Of a stretch of 64,000 bases of DNA, positions 9,487-19,220 are shown in pieces (position 1 is the stretch's first letter; each line of letters begins with the position of its first letter). Below the pieces are notes generated by a model. That model saw only the letters and a program-made list of their open reading frames with translations. It did no database searches and was not told the DNA's origin. The stretch spans positions 3,398,268-3,462,267 of the forward strand of contig NZ_CP045202.1 of assembly GCF_016864195.1 (NCBI RefSeq), written 5' to 3'. The translations under genes and the position numbers were made by a program. This DNA comes from Dechloromonas sp. TW-R-39-2. GTDB taxonomy: Bacteria > Pseudomonadota > Gammaproteobacteria > Burkholderiales > Rhodocyclaceae.

Positions 9487-11433
9487 TCAGGCCGCTTCCT
9501 GCCTCGCCTGAACCGGCTGCAGCAAGGCATGGAGTTGAGCCGACAGCATTTCCAGCGCATGAATCTGCTGGAGCAGGCCCTTTTCAACACTTTCCAGTTC
9601 GGCAATCCGGTCTTCCAGCGTATCAGTTGCCTGATGAATGCGCTTGATGCTTTCAAGGCGGCGCTTCAACTGGATCTGGTGCTCGCGCACCTGGGTTTCC
9701 ATCGGCGCCATGATGGCGCGCAGCCAGACCTCGGCATCCTTGTTGGCCCGCTCGAAAGCGCGGCGCACCTGCACGGCGACCTCTTCGAAAAACTTCTGCG
9801 TGATGTTTTTCTTGTCATGCGTCAGCAGGCTGCGCATGGTGTTCAAATGCGTGTCGCACCAGACTTGCAGACGGTCCAGTTCCTTTTCGTAGCGCAACAG
9901 CGAGAAAGTCGTCGGCGCGCCCAGCTTGAGGCCGTGCTCGACAGCAAATTTCTTGTACACCGCTTCCATCATCGACAGGATTTCGCTGATTTCACCGTTC
10001 GAGCGTGCCAACGCCTCACGCGAACGGCTGAAAAAGCTGGCCATTGAATCCGACAGGGTTTTGGAAAACGTTGCATCGAGCATGGTTTCCCGCGTGTCGG
10101 CGGTCAACTGGCGCAAGCCGTCGAGACCGAGATGTCCGAAGAGATTGTTGGTCAGGGTCGAAAACACGCTGCGCACGGCGTAATAGCGCTGCAGCCCCGA
10201 CTCGAACTCGTCTTTTTCCGAGCGGACCTTGCCCATCATGTACTCGACCACGCCCTTGTTCTTGCCACGCAACTCGGTCAGTTCGGTCAGTTGCTCGCGC
10301 AAGCCGAGCAGCCGCGAATCGAGCAGACTGCGAACGCGACGGCTGACATCGCCGAATTCGCTCTCGGTGTTGTCGCAGACAATTTCGCGCTTGGCCGGGA
10401 TCAGCTCGCCGGACAAGGCCGCTTCCAGCTGCGGCAAGCGGCTGCGCTGGAGCAATGCCTCGTCGCCATTAATTTTGGCAACCAAGCCTTTCTGGGCCGA
10501 AACGGGGAAAACCTGCTCGACCGGCAATTCAAGCAGATCGGCGCAGTTATCCGCCTGCTTCTGAATCTCGGCATCGATTTCAGCCGGCGATTTCAACTCG
10601 TCCCATTGGCCGTCAATCTTGTTGAGGACCACCATGCGACCGCGCCGGGCGGTGCCGCGGTCGGCAATATGTTCGTTCCAGATCGCCATGTCCGACTGGG
10701 TCAGACCGGTATCGGCCGCCAGGATGAAAAGGACGGCGTGCGCATTGGGCAGCAGCGACAAGGTCAGTTCCGGCTCGGCGCCAATCGCGTTCAATCCCGG
10801 CGTATCGAGGATGACCAGGCCCTGCTTGAGCAGCGGATGCGGGAAGTTGATCACCGCATGGCGCCAGCGCGGCACTTCGACCAGCCCGTCGGAGCCGACG
10901 CGATACAGGTCGATTTCTCCGTCGACCGCAGCAAAGCCGAGACGCGAAGCCTCTTCCGGCGTGACACGCGTCGTTTCGCTGACATGGCGCAGGGCGTCCT
11001 GCATCGCTTCCGGCGAAGTGGTATCGAGCGGCACCTGCGTCCACTCATCGGCAAAGGCCTTGTACTCGGTAACGCTCGAATTCGAGGCGCGAGTCTGGAT
11101 CGGCAGGAGCTCGATACGCGGCGAGCGCGCTTCGTCGAACAACAGTTCGGTCGGGCACATCGTTGTCCGGCCGGCCGACGAAGGCAGCATCCGGCTACCG
11201 TATTCGGCAAAGAAGATGGCGTTGATCAGCTCCGACTTGCCACGCGAAAACTCGGCCACGAAGGCGACATTGAGACGATCTTCGCGCAAGCGGTCGAGCA
11301 ACTGGGCGAGACGCAGATCGGTCTGCGCATCGGACAATTCATTATGGGTCAACCAGGACTGGAACTCGACCAGTTGGGCGGAGAGGCCGGTGCGCCAGGC
11401 GGCGTAGGCAGCAAATTGCTTGGCAAGCGACAT
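9487..11433 (-). CDS. Bacterial dynamin-family GTPase
   Basis: 648 residues from MSLAKQF; the longer open frame runs toward mutM and was trimmed. G1 is AEFSRGKSE (residues 60-68), a TTMCPTE switch follows, G3 is DTPGLN and G4 is NKID, as in dynamin-like proteins. The C-terminal half is long and helical, ending in a coiled-coil segment (DTLEDRIAELESVEKGLLQQ). No membrane segment is evident, so association with membranes would be through the helical stalk. Function in this organism is unknown; relatives remodel or protect membranes. It follows mutM by 62 bp on the same strand. Confidence 0.85.
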   Translation of the reverse strand: MSLAKQFAAYAAWRTGLSAQLVEFQSWLTHNELSDAQTDLRLAQLLDRLREDRLNVAFVAEFSRGKSELINAIFFAEYGSRMLPSSAGRTTMCPTELLFDEARSPRIELLPIQTRASNSSVTEYKAFADEWTQVPLDTTSPEAMQDALRHVSETTRVTPEEASRLGFAAVDGEIDLYRVGSDGLVEVPRWRHAVINFPHPLLKQGLVILDTPGLNAIGAEPELTLSLLPNAHAVLFILAADTGLTQSDMAIWNEHIADRGTARRGRMVVLNKIDGQWDELKSPAEIDAEIQKQADNCADLLELPVEQVFPVSAQKGLVAKINGDEALLQRSRLPQLEAALSGELIPAKREIVCDNTESEFGDVSRRVRSLLDSRLLGLREQLTELTELRGKNKGVVEYMMGKVRSEKDEFESGLQRYYAVRSVFSTLTNNLFGHLGLDGLRQLTADTRETMLDATFSKTLSDSMASFFSRSREALARSNGEISEILSMMEAVYKKFAVEHGLKLGAPTTFSLLRYEKELDRLQVWCDTHLNTMRSLLTHDKKNITQKFFEEVAVQVRRAFERANKDAEVWLRAIMAPMETQVREHQIQLKRRLESIKRIHQATDTLEDRIAELESVEKGLLQQIHALEMLSAQLHALLQPVQARQEAA

Positions 11434-11495
11434 GTCGGATACCGGAGATACGTTGAGACGATTCAATCTAGCATAAAAACAGAGGCTTGCTGCCG

Positions 11496-12329
11496 CTAAT
11501 GCTGGCAACCGGGGCAGTAAAAAGTACTGCGCCCGGCCTGGCGCACTTGCTTGACCACGCCGCCGCAACGCAAACAAGGCTCGCCAGCCCGGTCGTAAAC
11601 GCCTACCTGGATCTGGAACCAGCCGCTGCTCCCGTCGCTGTGCATGTAGTTACGAATGGTGCTGCCACCCGCTGCAATGGCATCCGACAGTGTTTGGCGG
11701 ATGGCCGGCACCAGCAGGCCATAGCGCGCCTTGCTGATTTTATTGGCAGCGCGTAGCGGCGAAATGCCGGCCCGGAACAGACTTTCCGACGCATAGATAT
11801 TGCCGATCCCGACCACCCGGTGCGAATCCATCAGCAGCGGCTTGATCGGCCCGGAACGTTTCAAATTTGCCTGATACAGCCAGTTGACCGTGAAATCGTC
11901 CGACAAGGGCTCGATGCCCTGAATGGCCAGCAAGGGATGCTGTTCGCTCTCTTCCGGCGGGCCGGACTGCCAGAGAATCAGTCCAAAACGGCGCGGATCG
12001 GCAAACCGCAGCACATGGCGCGCCAGGACCAGCTCGAAATGATCATGTTTGACGACGGGCTGACCGTGCGCCACAAAGCGCAGGCTGCCAGACATGCCGA
12101 GATGCACCAGCAGGCTGCCCTGCACGCTGTCGCTGCGGCAATCGATCAACAGGTATTTCCCGCGCCGGCGTATGCCGACGATCCGGCAGCCCGGCAACAA
12201 GTCGCGCAACTCGACCGGAATGACATGGCGCAGCTTGGGCGAACGAATGATGACCTGCTCGATCTGCGCACCGAGTAGCTCGGGCTCCAGGCCGCGACGA
12301 CAGACTTCGACTTCCGGCAATTCCGGCAT
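11496..12329 (-). CDS. mutM: Formamidopyrimidine-DNA glycosylase MutM (Fpg)
   Basis: 277 residues. It begins MPELPEVE, giving the catalytic Pro and Glu after Met removal; RRRGKYL carries the conserved lysine, and the C-terminal zinc finger is C-x2-C (CLRCGG) with CPGC. It removes 8-oxoguanine and other oxidised purines and cuts the DNA backbone. Divergent from the TPR gene across 89 bp. Confidence 0.96.
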   Translation of the reverse strand: MPELPEVEVCRRGLEPELLGAQIEQVIIRSPKLRHVIPVELRDLLPGCRIVGIRRRGKYLLIDCRSDSVQGSLLVHLGMSGSLRFVAHGQPVVKHDHFELVLARHVLRFADPRRFGLILWQSGPPEESEQHPLLAIQGIEPLSDDFTVNWLYQANLKRSGPIKPLLMDSHRVVGIGNIYASESLFRAGISPLRAANKISKARYGLLVPAIRQTLSDAIAAGGSTIRNYMHSDGSSGWFQIQVGVYDRAGEPCLRCGGVVKQVRQAGRSTFYCPGCQH

Positions 12330-12418
12330 TGCTTGTTCCTCCGACGATTCCCAAATAACATCGCAAACTTACAGGATTCTATGCGTTCCAATACGCATCT
12401 CCAGCCCGAAAGCGCCCC

Positions 12419-14146
12419 ATGCCACTGAAGACCATCACCGCCGTTCTCGCCATCAGCCTGGGCCTGACCCATTCCGGCCTGCTGCTGGCGGCCGGCGAAA
12501 CCCCGGCCAAGCCTGCCACCAAACGACAGGCTGCAGCGGAAGCGGGCAGCAGCTCTTCCGAAAACCTGCTGGCCAGAACGGTTTTCCAGGCGCTGGTCGG
12601 CGAATTCGCCCTGCAGCGCAACGATATCAAACTCGGCCTCGACGCCTGGGTCGATCTGGCTCGCCGGACACGCGACCCGAAAGTCATCGGCCGTGCCGCA
12701 GAAGTCGCCGGGCTGACCCGTCAGTACGACCTGGCCCTCGAACTGACCAAGATGTGGCTGGAAGTCGAGCCGGAATCGCAAGCGGCCAAACAACTGCAAT
12801 CCTCGCTGCTCGTCACCGCCAACCGGCTTGACGACCTCGCTCCGCAAATCACCGCCCTGCTTGAACAGGACAAGGCCAGCCTGCCGGCCAACCTGATGCA
12901 TCTGAATCGCCTGCTGGCCCGGCATAACGACAAGAAAGCCGTGCAAAAACTGGTCGACCGCGTCACGGCGCCCTACCACGGTCTGGCCGAAGCCCACTTC
13001 GCAATGGGCCAGGCAGCCTTCAATGCCGGCGACAACCTGCGGGCGCTCGGCGAAACCGAGAAAGCACTGCAACTGCGCCCGGACTGGGAAGCCGCCGCGC
13101 TGATTCGCACCCAGTTGCAGGCCCGCCAGTCACCGGCCACAGCGATCGACAGCCTGCAAGACTTCATCAAACGCTACCCGGACGCACGCGATGCCCGCCT
13201 GGCGCTCGCCCGTCTGTTGATCAGCGAAAAACAGTACGACGCCGCCCGCAGCCAGTTCGACCGTTTGATCAAGGACAACCCGGACAATCCCGAAGTGATT
13301 TACCCGGTAGCCATGCTCGCCCTGCAACAAGGCGACATCGCCACCGGCCGGGCGCAACTGGAGCGCCTGCTGCACACCGACATCAGCGACAAGAGCACGC
13401 CGCACTTCTTCCTCGGCCAGATCGAGCAGGATGAGAAAAAGCTCGATGCGGCGCTCGATCACTATCTGCAAGTCACCAGCGGCGAGCAATACATTGCCGC
13501 CCGCTCACGGGCTGCCCAGATTCTGCTGCAACAGGGAAAAAACGAAGAAGCCCGTACGCTGCTGCATGAAACGCGCGGCAGCAGCAATGCCGAACGCACC
13601 CAGCTGACGATGGCGGAAGCTCAGTTGCTGCGTGAAGCGGGACGCCACGCCGAAGCCTTCACCCTGCTCGAAACGGCCCTGAAGAACCAGCCGGACAGCC
13701 CGGAATTGCTCTATGAAAGCGCGTTGACCGCGGAACGCCTGGGCAAGCCCGAGGTTCTCGAAGCCCACCTGACCCGGCTGCTCAAGATTGCCCCGGAACA
13801 CGCCCACGCGCTGAACGCACTCGGTTACTCATGGGCCGAACGCAACATCCGCCTGCCCGAAGCCCACGAACTAATTTCCCGCGCACTCAGCCTGATGCCG
13901 GAAGACCCCTTCATCATGGACAGCCTCGGCTGGGTGCTCTACCGCCAGGGCAAGCTCGGCGAAGCACTGACGACGCTGCAACGCGCCTACAGCCTGAAAG
14001 CCGACCCGGAAATTGCCGCCCACATCGGCGAATTGCTCTGGGCCATGAACCGCAAGGACGAAGCTCGTCGCCTGCTGAGCGACGCGGCGCGCCAGAACCC
14101 GGACAGCGAAGTCCTGAACGCCACCATCAAGAAACTGCTGCCTTGA
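12419..14146 (+). CDS. Exported TPR-repeat protein preceding lolB
   Basis: 575 residues with an N-terminal signal peptide (about residues 1-25) then a run of tetratricopeptide repeats through the whole protein, clearest near the C-terminus (HAHALNALGYSWAERNIRL and PFIMDSLGWVLYRQGKLGEA). The gene order TPR protein-lolB-ispE is a recurring betaproteobacterial arrangement, suggesting an envelope role, but no activity can be assigned. No clear ribosome-binding site precedes the ATG. The stop overlaps the TTG start of lolB. Confidence 0.85.
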   Translation: MPLKTITAVLAISLGLTHSGLLLAAGETPAKPATKRQAAAEAGSSSSENLLARTVFQALVGEFALQRNDIKLGLDAWVDLARRTRDPKVIGRAAEVAGLTRQYDLALELTKMWLEVEPESQAAKQLQSSLLVTANRLDDLAPQITALLEQDKASLPANLMHLNRLLARHNDKKAVQKLVDRVTAPYHGLAEAHFAMGQAAFNAGDNLRALGETEKALQLRPDWEAAALIRTQLQARQSPATAIDSLQDFIKRYPDARDARLALARLLISEKQYDAARSQFDRLIKDNPDNPEVIYPVAMLALQQGDIATGRAQLERLLHTDISDKSTPHFFLGQIEQDEKKLDAALDHYLQVTSGEQYIAARSRAAQILLQQGKNEEARTLLHETRGSSNAERTQLTMAEAQLLREAGRHAEAFTLLETALKNQPDSPELLYESALTAERLGKPEVLEAHLTRLLKIAPEHAHALNALGYSWAERNIRLPEAHELISRALSLMPEDPFIMDSLGWVLYRQGKLGEALTTLQRAYSLKADPEIAAHIGELLWAMNRKDEARRLLSDAARQNPDSEVLNATIKKLLP

Positions 14147-14712
14147 AAAAAGGTGTTATCGCACTGTGCGCCAGCCTGCTGCTCGGTGCATGCGCCAGTG
14201 CGCCGCTCGCCCCCTTGCCAGCCCGCGACCAGATTCGCGACTTCGCACTTGAAGCGCGCTTCGCACTGCGCGTTACCCAGACCGGCCAGAAAGCCGAAAA
14301 TGCCGGCGGTCGACTCAGCTGGGAGCACAAAAATGGCAACAACCACCTGCTGATCGCCAATCCGCTCGGCTTTACCCTGGCCGAGATCGACACCACACCC
14401 GAACTCTCCCGCCTGCAAACCGCAGATGGCAAGATTCGCACCTCGCCGGACGCTGAAGCATTGATTGAAGAAGTCACCGGCCAGCGCCTGCCGATCATCC
14501 AGCTACCGGGCTGGCTGCTCGGCCAGAATCCGGGGCCAGACACCCGCCTGGACCCGAACGGACGACCATCCCGGCGCCACGAAGCCGGCTGGACGATCGA
14601 CTACACCTATGCCGACGACCATCCGGATGCCTTGCCCGAGCGCCTGATGCTGAACCGCGATGGGGAAATCGAACTGCGCCTGCGCATTGAAGAATGGAAA
14701 GTACACCCATGA
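14143..14712 (+). CDS. lolB: Outer membrane lipoprotein receptor LolB
   Basis: 189 residues from a TTG at 14143 (KKGVIALCASLLLGAC after the start) that overlaps the previous stop as TTGA. The signal peptide ends with lipobox LGAC. The mature part shows the LolB pattern (FALEARFALRV, GGRLSWEH, PLPIIQLPGWLLG-like segment). LolB accepts lipoproteins from LolA and inserts them in the outer membrane. Upstream in-frame ATGs lie within the TPR gene and would spoil the signal peptide. ATGA overlap with ispE follows. Confidence 0.92.
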   Translation: MKKGVIALCASLLLGACASAPLAPLPARDQIRDFALEARFALRVTQTGQKAENAGGRLSWEHKNGNNHLLIANPLGFTLAEIDTTPELSRLQTADGKIRTSPDAEALIEEVTGQRLPIIQLPGWLLGQNPGPDTRLDPNGRPSRRHEAGWTIDYTYADDHPDALPERLMLNRDGEIELRLRIEEWKVHP

Positions 14713-15554
14713 ATGACTGGAACTGGGACAGCCAATGGCCGGCACCGGCCAAACTCAACCTGTTCCTGCACGTCGTCGGACGACGGGCGGATGGCTATCA
14801 CTTGTTGCAAACAGTTTTCCGCTTCATCGACCGGGCCGACCAGCTACGCTTCAGCCCACGCAGCGACGGCCAGATCGTGCTCACCACGCCCATCCCCGGC
14901 GTCCCGTCCGACAGCGACCTGACCGTCCGTGCCGCCCGCCTGCTGCAGCAAGCCAGCGGCTGCACTCAAGGGGCGACGATCGAACTCGACAAAAAGCTGC
15001 CGATGGGTGGCGGACTCGGCGGCGGCAGTTCCGATGCAGCCACTGTGCTGGTCGCACTCAATCACCTCTGGCAAACCGGCCTCTCGCGTCCGGTGCTGGA
15101 AAAACTGGGGCTGACGCTGGGCGCCGATGTCCCAGTGTTCGTACACGGCCGCAACACCTTCGCCGAAGGCATCGGCGAAGCTTTCACCGATGTCGAGCTG
15201 CCGGCAGCGAGCTATCTCGTCCTGCATCCTGCGGTCAACGTCCCGACGCCGGCCATTTTCGGGGCCGCCGAACTCAAACGCGACACACCGGCCATCGCAC
15301 CGGGCGACTGGCGCCATGGCGATGGACACAATGATCTGCAAACGGTGGCCTGCGCAAAATTTCCTGCGGTTGCCGAACATCTCGACTGGCTTCGCCAATA
15401 CGCCCCGCAAGCCATGATGACCGGCTCCGGCGCCTGCGTATTCGCCGAATTCGCCAGCCGCAGCACTGCCGAAACCGTCTTCGCCCAGCTACCGGCCGGC
15501 ATGACCGGCTGGCTGGCCGAAGGACTGCCGGAACATCCATTGGCAAAAATCTGA
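14709..15554 (+). CDS. ispE: 4-diphosphocytidyl-2-C-methyl-D-erythritol kinase IspE
   Basis: 281 residues. The start ATG overlaps the lolB stop (ATGA). N-terminal PAPAKLNLFLHVVGRRADGYH and the GHMP-kinase ATP motif PMGGGLGGGSSDAA are diagnostic; the C-terminal MTGSGACVF motif is intact. It phosphorylates CDP-ME in the non-mevalonate isoprenoid pathway. tRNA-Gln and prs follow, as in many betaproteobacteria. Confidence 0.96.
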   Translation: MNDWNWDSQWPAPAKLNLFLHVVGRRADGYHLLQTVFRFIDRADQLRFSPRSDGQIVLTTPIPGVPSDSDLTVRAARLLQQASGCTQGATIELDKKLPMGGGLGGGSSDAATVLVALNHLWQTGLSRPVLEKLGLTLGADVPVFVHGRNTFAEGIGEAFTDVELPAASYLVLHPAVNVPTPAIFGAAELKRDTPAIAPGDWRHGDGHNDLQTVACAKFPAVAEHLDWLRQYAPQAMMTGSGACVFAEFASRSTAETVFAQLPAGMTGWLAEGLPEHPLAKI

Positions 15555-15562
15555 AAAAGTAG

Positions 15563-15591
15563 TGGACAGCGCGAAGAACGATCTGTAATAT
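15563..15591 (+). promoter_or_regulatory. Sigma-70 type promoter for tRNA-Gln
   Basis: TGGACA (15563-15568) and TAATAT (15586-15591) are separated by exactly 17 bp, close to the TTGACA/TATAAT consensus. Transcription would start near 15598, about 34 bases before the mature tRNA, and may continue into prs. Confidence 0.75.
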
Positions 15592-15631
15592 TCGCGCCTC
15601 GTTCGCACACGAACCCGTGCAAACGATCCGC

Positions 15632-15708
15632 TGGGGAGTCGCCAAGTTGGTCAAGGCACCGGATTTTGATTCCGGCATTCGAAGGTTCGAATCCTTCTTC
15701 CCCAGCCA
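15632..15708 (+). tRNA. tRNA-Gln (anticodon TTG), CCA encoded
   Basis: 77 nt including CCA. The acceptor stem TGGGGAG pairs with TTCCCCA, the anticodon stem CCGGA/TCCGG encloses loop TTTTGAT with anticodon TTG, and the T arm GAAGGTTCGAATCCTTC is standard. The D loop is a little longer than that of the E. coli counterpart. Confidence 0.97.
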
Positions 15709-15717
15709 AGTTTCCTT

Positions 15718-15740
15718 CGGGCAGGCCTAAAACCTGCCCG
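15718..15740 (+). terminator. Hairpin after tRNA-Gln, possible weak terminator or attenuator
   Basis: CGGGCAGG pairs with CCTGCCCG over a 7-nt loop, followed only by ATTTCC, so there is no real U-run. It could act as a processing barrier or weak terminator letting some reading into prs. Confidence 0.45.
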
Positions 15741-15789
15741 ATTTCCATTGTGGCACGCAAAATATGCATACGCCCTGAGGGATGTTGAT

Positions 15790-16740
15790 ATGGCCTACAA
15801 CAGCTTGATGGTCTTCACCGGCAACGCCAATCCAAAACTGGCAGCCGACGTCGCAACGCAACTCAACGTCGATCTTGGGCGCGCCAATGTCGGCCGCTTC
15901 TCGGACGGCGAAGTCAGCGTTGAACTGCAGGAACACGTCCGCGGTCGCGATATTTTCGTGCTGCAATCGACCTGCGCCCCGTGCAACGACAACCTGATGG
16001 AACTTCTCGTCGTTGTCGACTCGCTGAAGCGCGCCTCGGCCGGCCGGATCACCGCCGCCATCCCCTACTTCGGCTACGCCCGCCAGGATCGCCGCTCGCG
16101 TTCGTCGCGCGTGCCCATCGCCGCCAAGCTGGTCGCCAACATGCTGGCCGCTTCCGGCGTCGACCGCGTGCTGACCATGGACTTGCACGCCGAACAGATC
16201 CAGGGCTTCTTCGACATTCCGGTCGATAACATCTACGCCCTGCCGATCCTGCTCGAAGACATCCTCAAGCAGAATTACGAAAACCCGATGGTCGTTTCTC
16301 CCGACCACGGCGGCGTCGTTCGCGCCCGTTCGCTGGCCAAGCGCCTCGAATGCGACCTGGCGATCATCGACAAGCGTCGTCCGAAAGCCAACGTCTCCGA
16401 AGTGATGAACATCATCGGCGAAGTCGACGGCCGCACCTGCATCATCATGGATGACATGGTCGACACCGCCGGCACGCTGTGCAAGGCCGCCACCGCACTC
16501 AAGCAGCACGGTGCCAAGAAGGTTGTCGCCTACTGCACGCACCCGGTTCTTTCCGGCCCGGCCGTCGAGCGCGTCAATTCGTCCGACCTCGATGCCCTGG
16601 TCGTCACCGATACCATTCCGCTGCGCGACGATGCCGCTGCCTCACCGCGCATCCGCCAGCTGTCCGTGGCCGACATCATGGCCGAAACCATTCGCCGGAT
16701 CAGCAACGACGACTCCGTCTCGTCGCTGTTCATCGACTAA
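15790..16740 (+). CDS. prs: Ribose-phosphate pyrophosphokinase (PRPP synthetase)
   Basis: 316 residues from ATG 15790, with GAGGG eight bases upstream; the longer frame beginning at 15748 is not family-like. Diagnostic segments are [10 protein letters not shown] at the start, [11 protein letters not shown], and the PRPP-binding [13 protein letters not shown]. It makes PRPP from ribose 5-phosphate and ATP for nucleotide, His, Trp and NAD synthesis. Directly followed by rplY, a common betaproteobacterial pair. Confidence 0.96.
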   Translation: MAYNSLMVFTGNANPKLAADVATQLNVDLGRANVGRFSDGEVSVELQEHVRGRDIFVLQSTCAPCNDNLMELLVVVDSLKRASAGRITAAIPYFGYARQDRRSRSSRVPIAAKLVANMLAASGVDRVLTMDLHAEQIQGFFDIPVDNIYALPILLEDILKQNYENPMVVSPDHGGVVRARSLAKRLECDLAIIDKRRPKANVSEVMNIIGEVDGRTCIIMDDMVDTAGTLCKAATALKQHGAKKVVAYCTHPVLSGPAVERVNSSDLDALVVTDTIPLRDDAAASPRIRQLSVADIMAETIRRISNDDSVSSLFID

Positions 16741-16795
16741 GTTTTTTTAACCTTCCCGTTCTGGTCGCGGACCGGGAAACCACTGGAGTATCACC

Positions 16796-17398
16796 ATGCA
16801 ATTCGAACTTATCGCTCAAGCGCGTACGCTGCAGGGAACGGGTGCGAGCCGCCGCCTGCGTCGCGCTGGCACCGTCCCGGGCATCGTCTACGGCGGCGAA
16901 GCTGCCCCGGTCGCCATCGAAACCAACCACAACGATCTGCTGCTCAAGCTGAAGAAGGAAGCCTTCCACGCTTCCATCATCAACATCGTGATCGATGGCA
17001 AGAAAGAACAGGTTCTGCTGCGCGATTTCCAGACGCACGCCTACAAGCCGCTCGTCCTGCACATCGACTTCCAGCGCGTTGACGCCACCCACGAACTGCA
17101 CATCAAGGTGCCGCTCCACTTCATCAACGAAGAAGTCGCTCCGGGCGTCAAGCTCAACGGCGGCCTGGTCAACCACGTTCTGACCGAAGTCGACGTGCAC
17201 TGCCTGGCCAAGGATCTGCCGGAATTCATCGAAGTTGACCTGGCTGCCCTGAAGGTTGGCGACAGCATTCACCTCTCCCAGCTCAAGCTGCCGAATGGCG
17301 TCAAGCTGGTTGCCCACGCTTCTGACGACGTCGTCGTCGGTATCGTCGGCAAGGGCGGTGCTTCCGAAGCTGCTGAAGGCGAAGCTGCTGCCGAGTAA
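16796..17398 (+). CDS. rplY: 50S ribosomal protein L25 (general stress protein CTC type)
   Basis: 200 residues: an N-terminal 5S-rRNA-binding L25 domain ([16 protein letters not shown]) plus the C-terminal TL5/CTC beta domain, ending in an acidic Ala/Glu tail. Longer than the 94-residue E. coli L25, as expected for the CTC form. A GGAG ribosome-binding site precedes the ATG. Lies in the prs-rplY-pth-ychF order. Confidence 0.95.
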   Translation: MQFELIAQARTLQGTGASRRLRRAGTVPGIVYGGEAAPVAIETNHNDLLLKLKKEAFHASIINIVIDGKKEQVLLRDFQTHAYKPLVLHIDFQRVDATHELHIKVPLHFINEEVAPGVKLNGGLVNHVLTEVDVHCLAKDLPEFIEVDLAALKVGDSIHLSQLKLPNGVKLVAHASDDVVVGIVGKGGASEAAEGEAAAE

Positions 17399-17420
17399 TT
17401 TCGGACACGCTGCTGCACTG

Positions 17421-17454
17421 GCCGCCGCTGGCAAATTGCCGCCGGCGGCTTTTT
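17421..17454 (+). terminator. Likely Rho-independent terminator after rplY
   Basis: GCCGCCG (17421-17427) pairs with CGGCGGC (17443-17449), with a small inner GGC/GCC stem, and is followed by TTTTT. It lies 13 bp before pth. Confidence 0.65.
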
Positions 17455-17467
17455 CGCGCTTGCACTC

Positions 17468-18046
17468 ATGAATCCACCTCGTCTCATCGTCGGTCTCGGC
17501 AACCCCGGACCGGAATACGAAGCCACCCGACACAATGTCGGCTTCTGGTTTGTCGACCAACTGGCCGACAAGCTGAAAGCACCCCTCGCCCTCCAGCCCA
17601 AATTCTTTGGTCGGGCCGGTCGCGCCGGCGAAACCTGGCTGCTCGAACCAACCACGTTCATGAACCGCTCCGGTCAAGCGGTCGCAGCACTGGCCAATTT
17701 CTACAAGATTCCCCCAGCCGAGATTCTCGTCATTCACGACGAACTCGACCTGCCGCCCGGCGGCATCCGCCTCAAGCAGGGCGGCGGCAACGGCGGCCAC
17801 AACGGCCTGAAGGATATTCAGGCCAAGCTCGGCACTCCGGACTTCTGGCGCCTGCGCATCGGCATCGGCCATCCACGCACACTCGGCCTGTCGCAACAGG
17901 TGGTTGATTTCGTGCTGCACCAGCCGCGCAAGGAAGAAATGCCGGATATCGAACACGCCCTCGCCCGCTGCCTGCTGGCCTGGCCCAAACTTGCCGCCGG
18001 AGACTTTGCCGGCGCTCAACAACAGTTGCACGGCAAAGCCGTTTAG
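17468..18046 (+). CDS. pth: Peptidyl-tRNA hydrolase
   Basis: 192 residues. The N-terminal [21 protein letters not shown] contains the catalytic His22 and Asn23; FMNRSGQAV and HDELDLPPG are also family motifs. It recycles peptidyl-tRNAs that drop off ribosomes. Followed 25 bp later by ychF, as in many proteobacteria. Confidence 0.97.
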   Translation: MNPPRLIVGLGNPGPEYEATRHNVGFWFVDQLADKLKAPLALQPKFFGRAGRAGETWLLEPTTFMNRSGQAVAALANFYKIPPAEILVIHDELDLPPGGIRLKQGGGNGGHNGLKDIQAKLGTPDFWRLRIGIGHPRTLGLSQQVVDFVLHQPRKEEMPDIEHALARCLLAWPKLAAGDFAGAQQQLHGKAV

Positions 18047-18071
18047 TTGGCAACCTTCCAGGAAAAACTCC

Positions 18072-19163
18072 ATGTCTTTGAAATGCGGCATCGTCGGCCT
18101 GCCTAACGTCGGCAAATCCACCCTGTTCAACGCCCTGACCAAGTCGGGCATTGCGGCTGAAAACTATCCCTTCTGCACCATCGAGCCAAACGTCGGCATC
18201 GTTGAAGTACCGGACAAGCGCCTGGCCCAGCTGTCGGCCATCGTCAAACCGCAGAAGATCCAGTCGGCCATCGTTGAATTCGTCGACATCGCCGGCCTGG
18301 TTGCCGGCGCCTCCAAGGGCGAAGGTCTGGGCAACCAGTTTCTGGCCAATATTCGCGAAACCGATGCCATCGTGCACGTCGTCCGCTGCTTTGCCGACGA
18401 CAACGTGATTCACGTTTCCGGCGGCGTCGATCCGCTGCGCGACATCGAAGTCATCGATACCGAACTGGCGCTGGCCGACATGGCCTCCGTCGAGAAGGCA
18501 CTGAACCGCTACCGCCGCCCGGCCAGCTCTGGCGACAAGGAAGCCAAGGCCCTGGTCGCCGTGCTCGAAAAATGTTTCACCCAGCTCGACCAGGCCAAGG
18601 CCATCCGCGCCCTCGACCTGTCCAAGGAAGAGCTGGCCCTGATCAAGCCATTCTGCATGATTACCGGCAAACCGGTGCTTTATGTCGCCAACGTCGCTGA
18701 AAGTGGTTTCGAGAACAACCCGCTGCTCGACGCGGTACGCGCTCACGCGGCCACCGAAAAGGCCGAAGTCGTTTCCGTTTGCGCAGCCATCGAAGCCGAA
18801 ATCGCCGACCTCGACGACGAGGAAAAGCAGATGTTCCTGGCCGACCTCGGCCTTGAGGAACCGGGCCTCGACCGTCTGATTCACGCCGGTTACAAGCTGC
18901 TCGGTCTGTCGACCTACTTCACCGCCGGGGTCAAGGAAGTGCGCGCCTGGACCATCCACCAGGGCGATACCGCACCGCAGGCAGCCGGTGTCATCCACAC
19001 CGATTTCGAGCGCGGCTTCATTCGCGCCCAAACCATCGCCTTCGACGATTTCATCACCTACAAGGGTGAAGCGGGTGCCAAGGAAGCGGGCAAGATGCGC
19101 GCCGAAGGCAAGGAATACATCGTCAAGGACGGCGATGTACTGAACTTCCTGTTCAACGTCTGA
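18072..19163 (+). CDS. ychF: Redox-regulated ATPase/GTPase YchF (OLA1 family)
   Basis: 363 residues from ATG 18072 ([17 protein letters not shown]); the frame extends upstream into pth but the family starts here. Walker [10 protein letters not shown], switch [23 protein letters not shown], and the C-terminal TGS domain ([21 protein letters not shown]) are present. It binds ribosomes and prefers ATP; it affects oxidative-stress tolerance in E. coli. Confidence 0.96.
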   Translation: MSLKCGIVGLPNVGKSTLFNALTKSGIAAENYPFCTIEPNVGIVEVPDKRLAQLSAIVKPQKIQSAIVEFVDIAGLVAGASKGEGLGNQFLANIRETDAIVHVVRCFADDNVIHVSGGVDPLRDIEVIDTELALADMASVEKALNRYRRPASSGDKEAKALVAVLEKCFTQLDQAKAIRALDLSKEELALIKPFCMITGKPVLYVANVAESGFENNPLLDAVRAHAATEKAEVVSVCAAIEAEIADLDDEEKQMFLADLGLEEPGLDRLIHAGYKLLGLSTYFTAGVKEVRAWTIHQGDTAPQAAGVIHTDFERGFIRAQTIAFDDFITYKGEAGAKEAGKMRAEGKEYIVKDGDVLNFLFNV

Positions 19164-19220
19164 TCCCGCCTCACTGGCAGGACGATCACACGTCATGGCG
19201 CTCTTCGCTGATCTCGCCGC

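Noticed and set aside
10132..11499. 455-codon plus-strand frame opposite the dynamin-like gene
   Set aside because: Shadow frame; the minus strand encodes complete GTPase motifs.
12381..12428. Short frame of 15 codons with AGGA before it, ahead of the TPR gene
   Set aside because: Might be a leader peptide, but it is too short and has no attenuator or amino acid bias to support it.
16741..16795. T-run and TTCCCG/CGGGAA pairing between prs and rplY
   Set aside because: The T-run precedes the weak hairpin rather than following it, so it is not a normal terminator; left unannotated.
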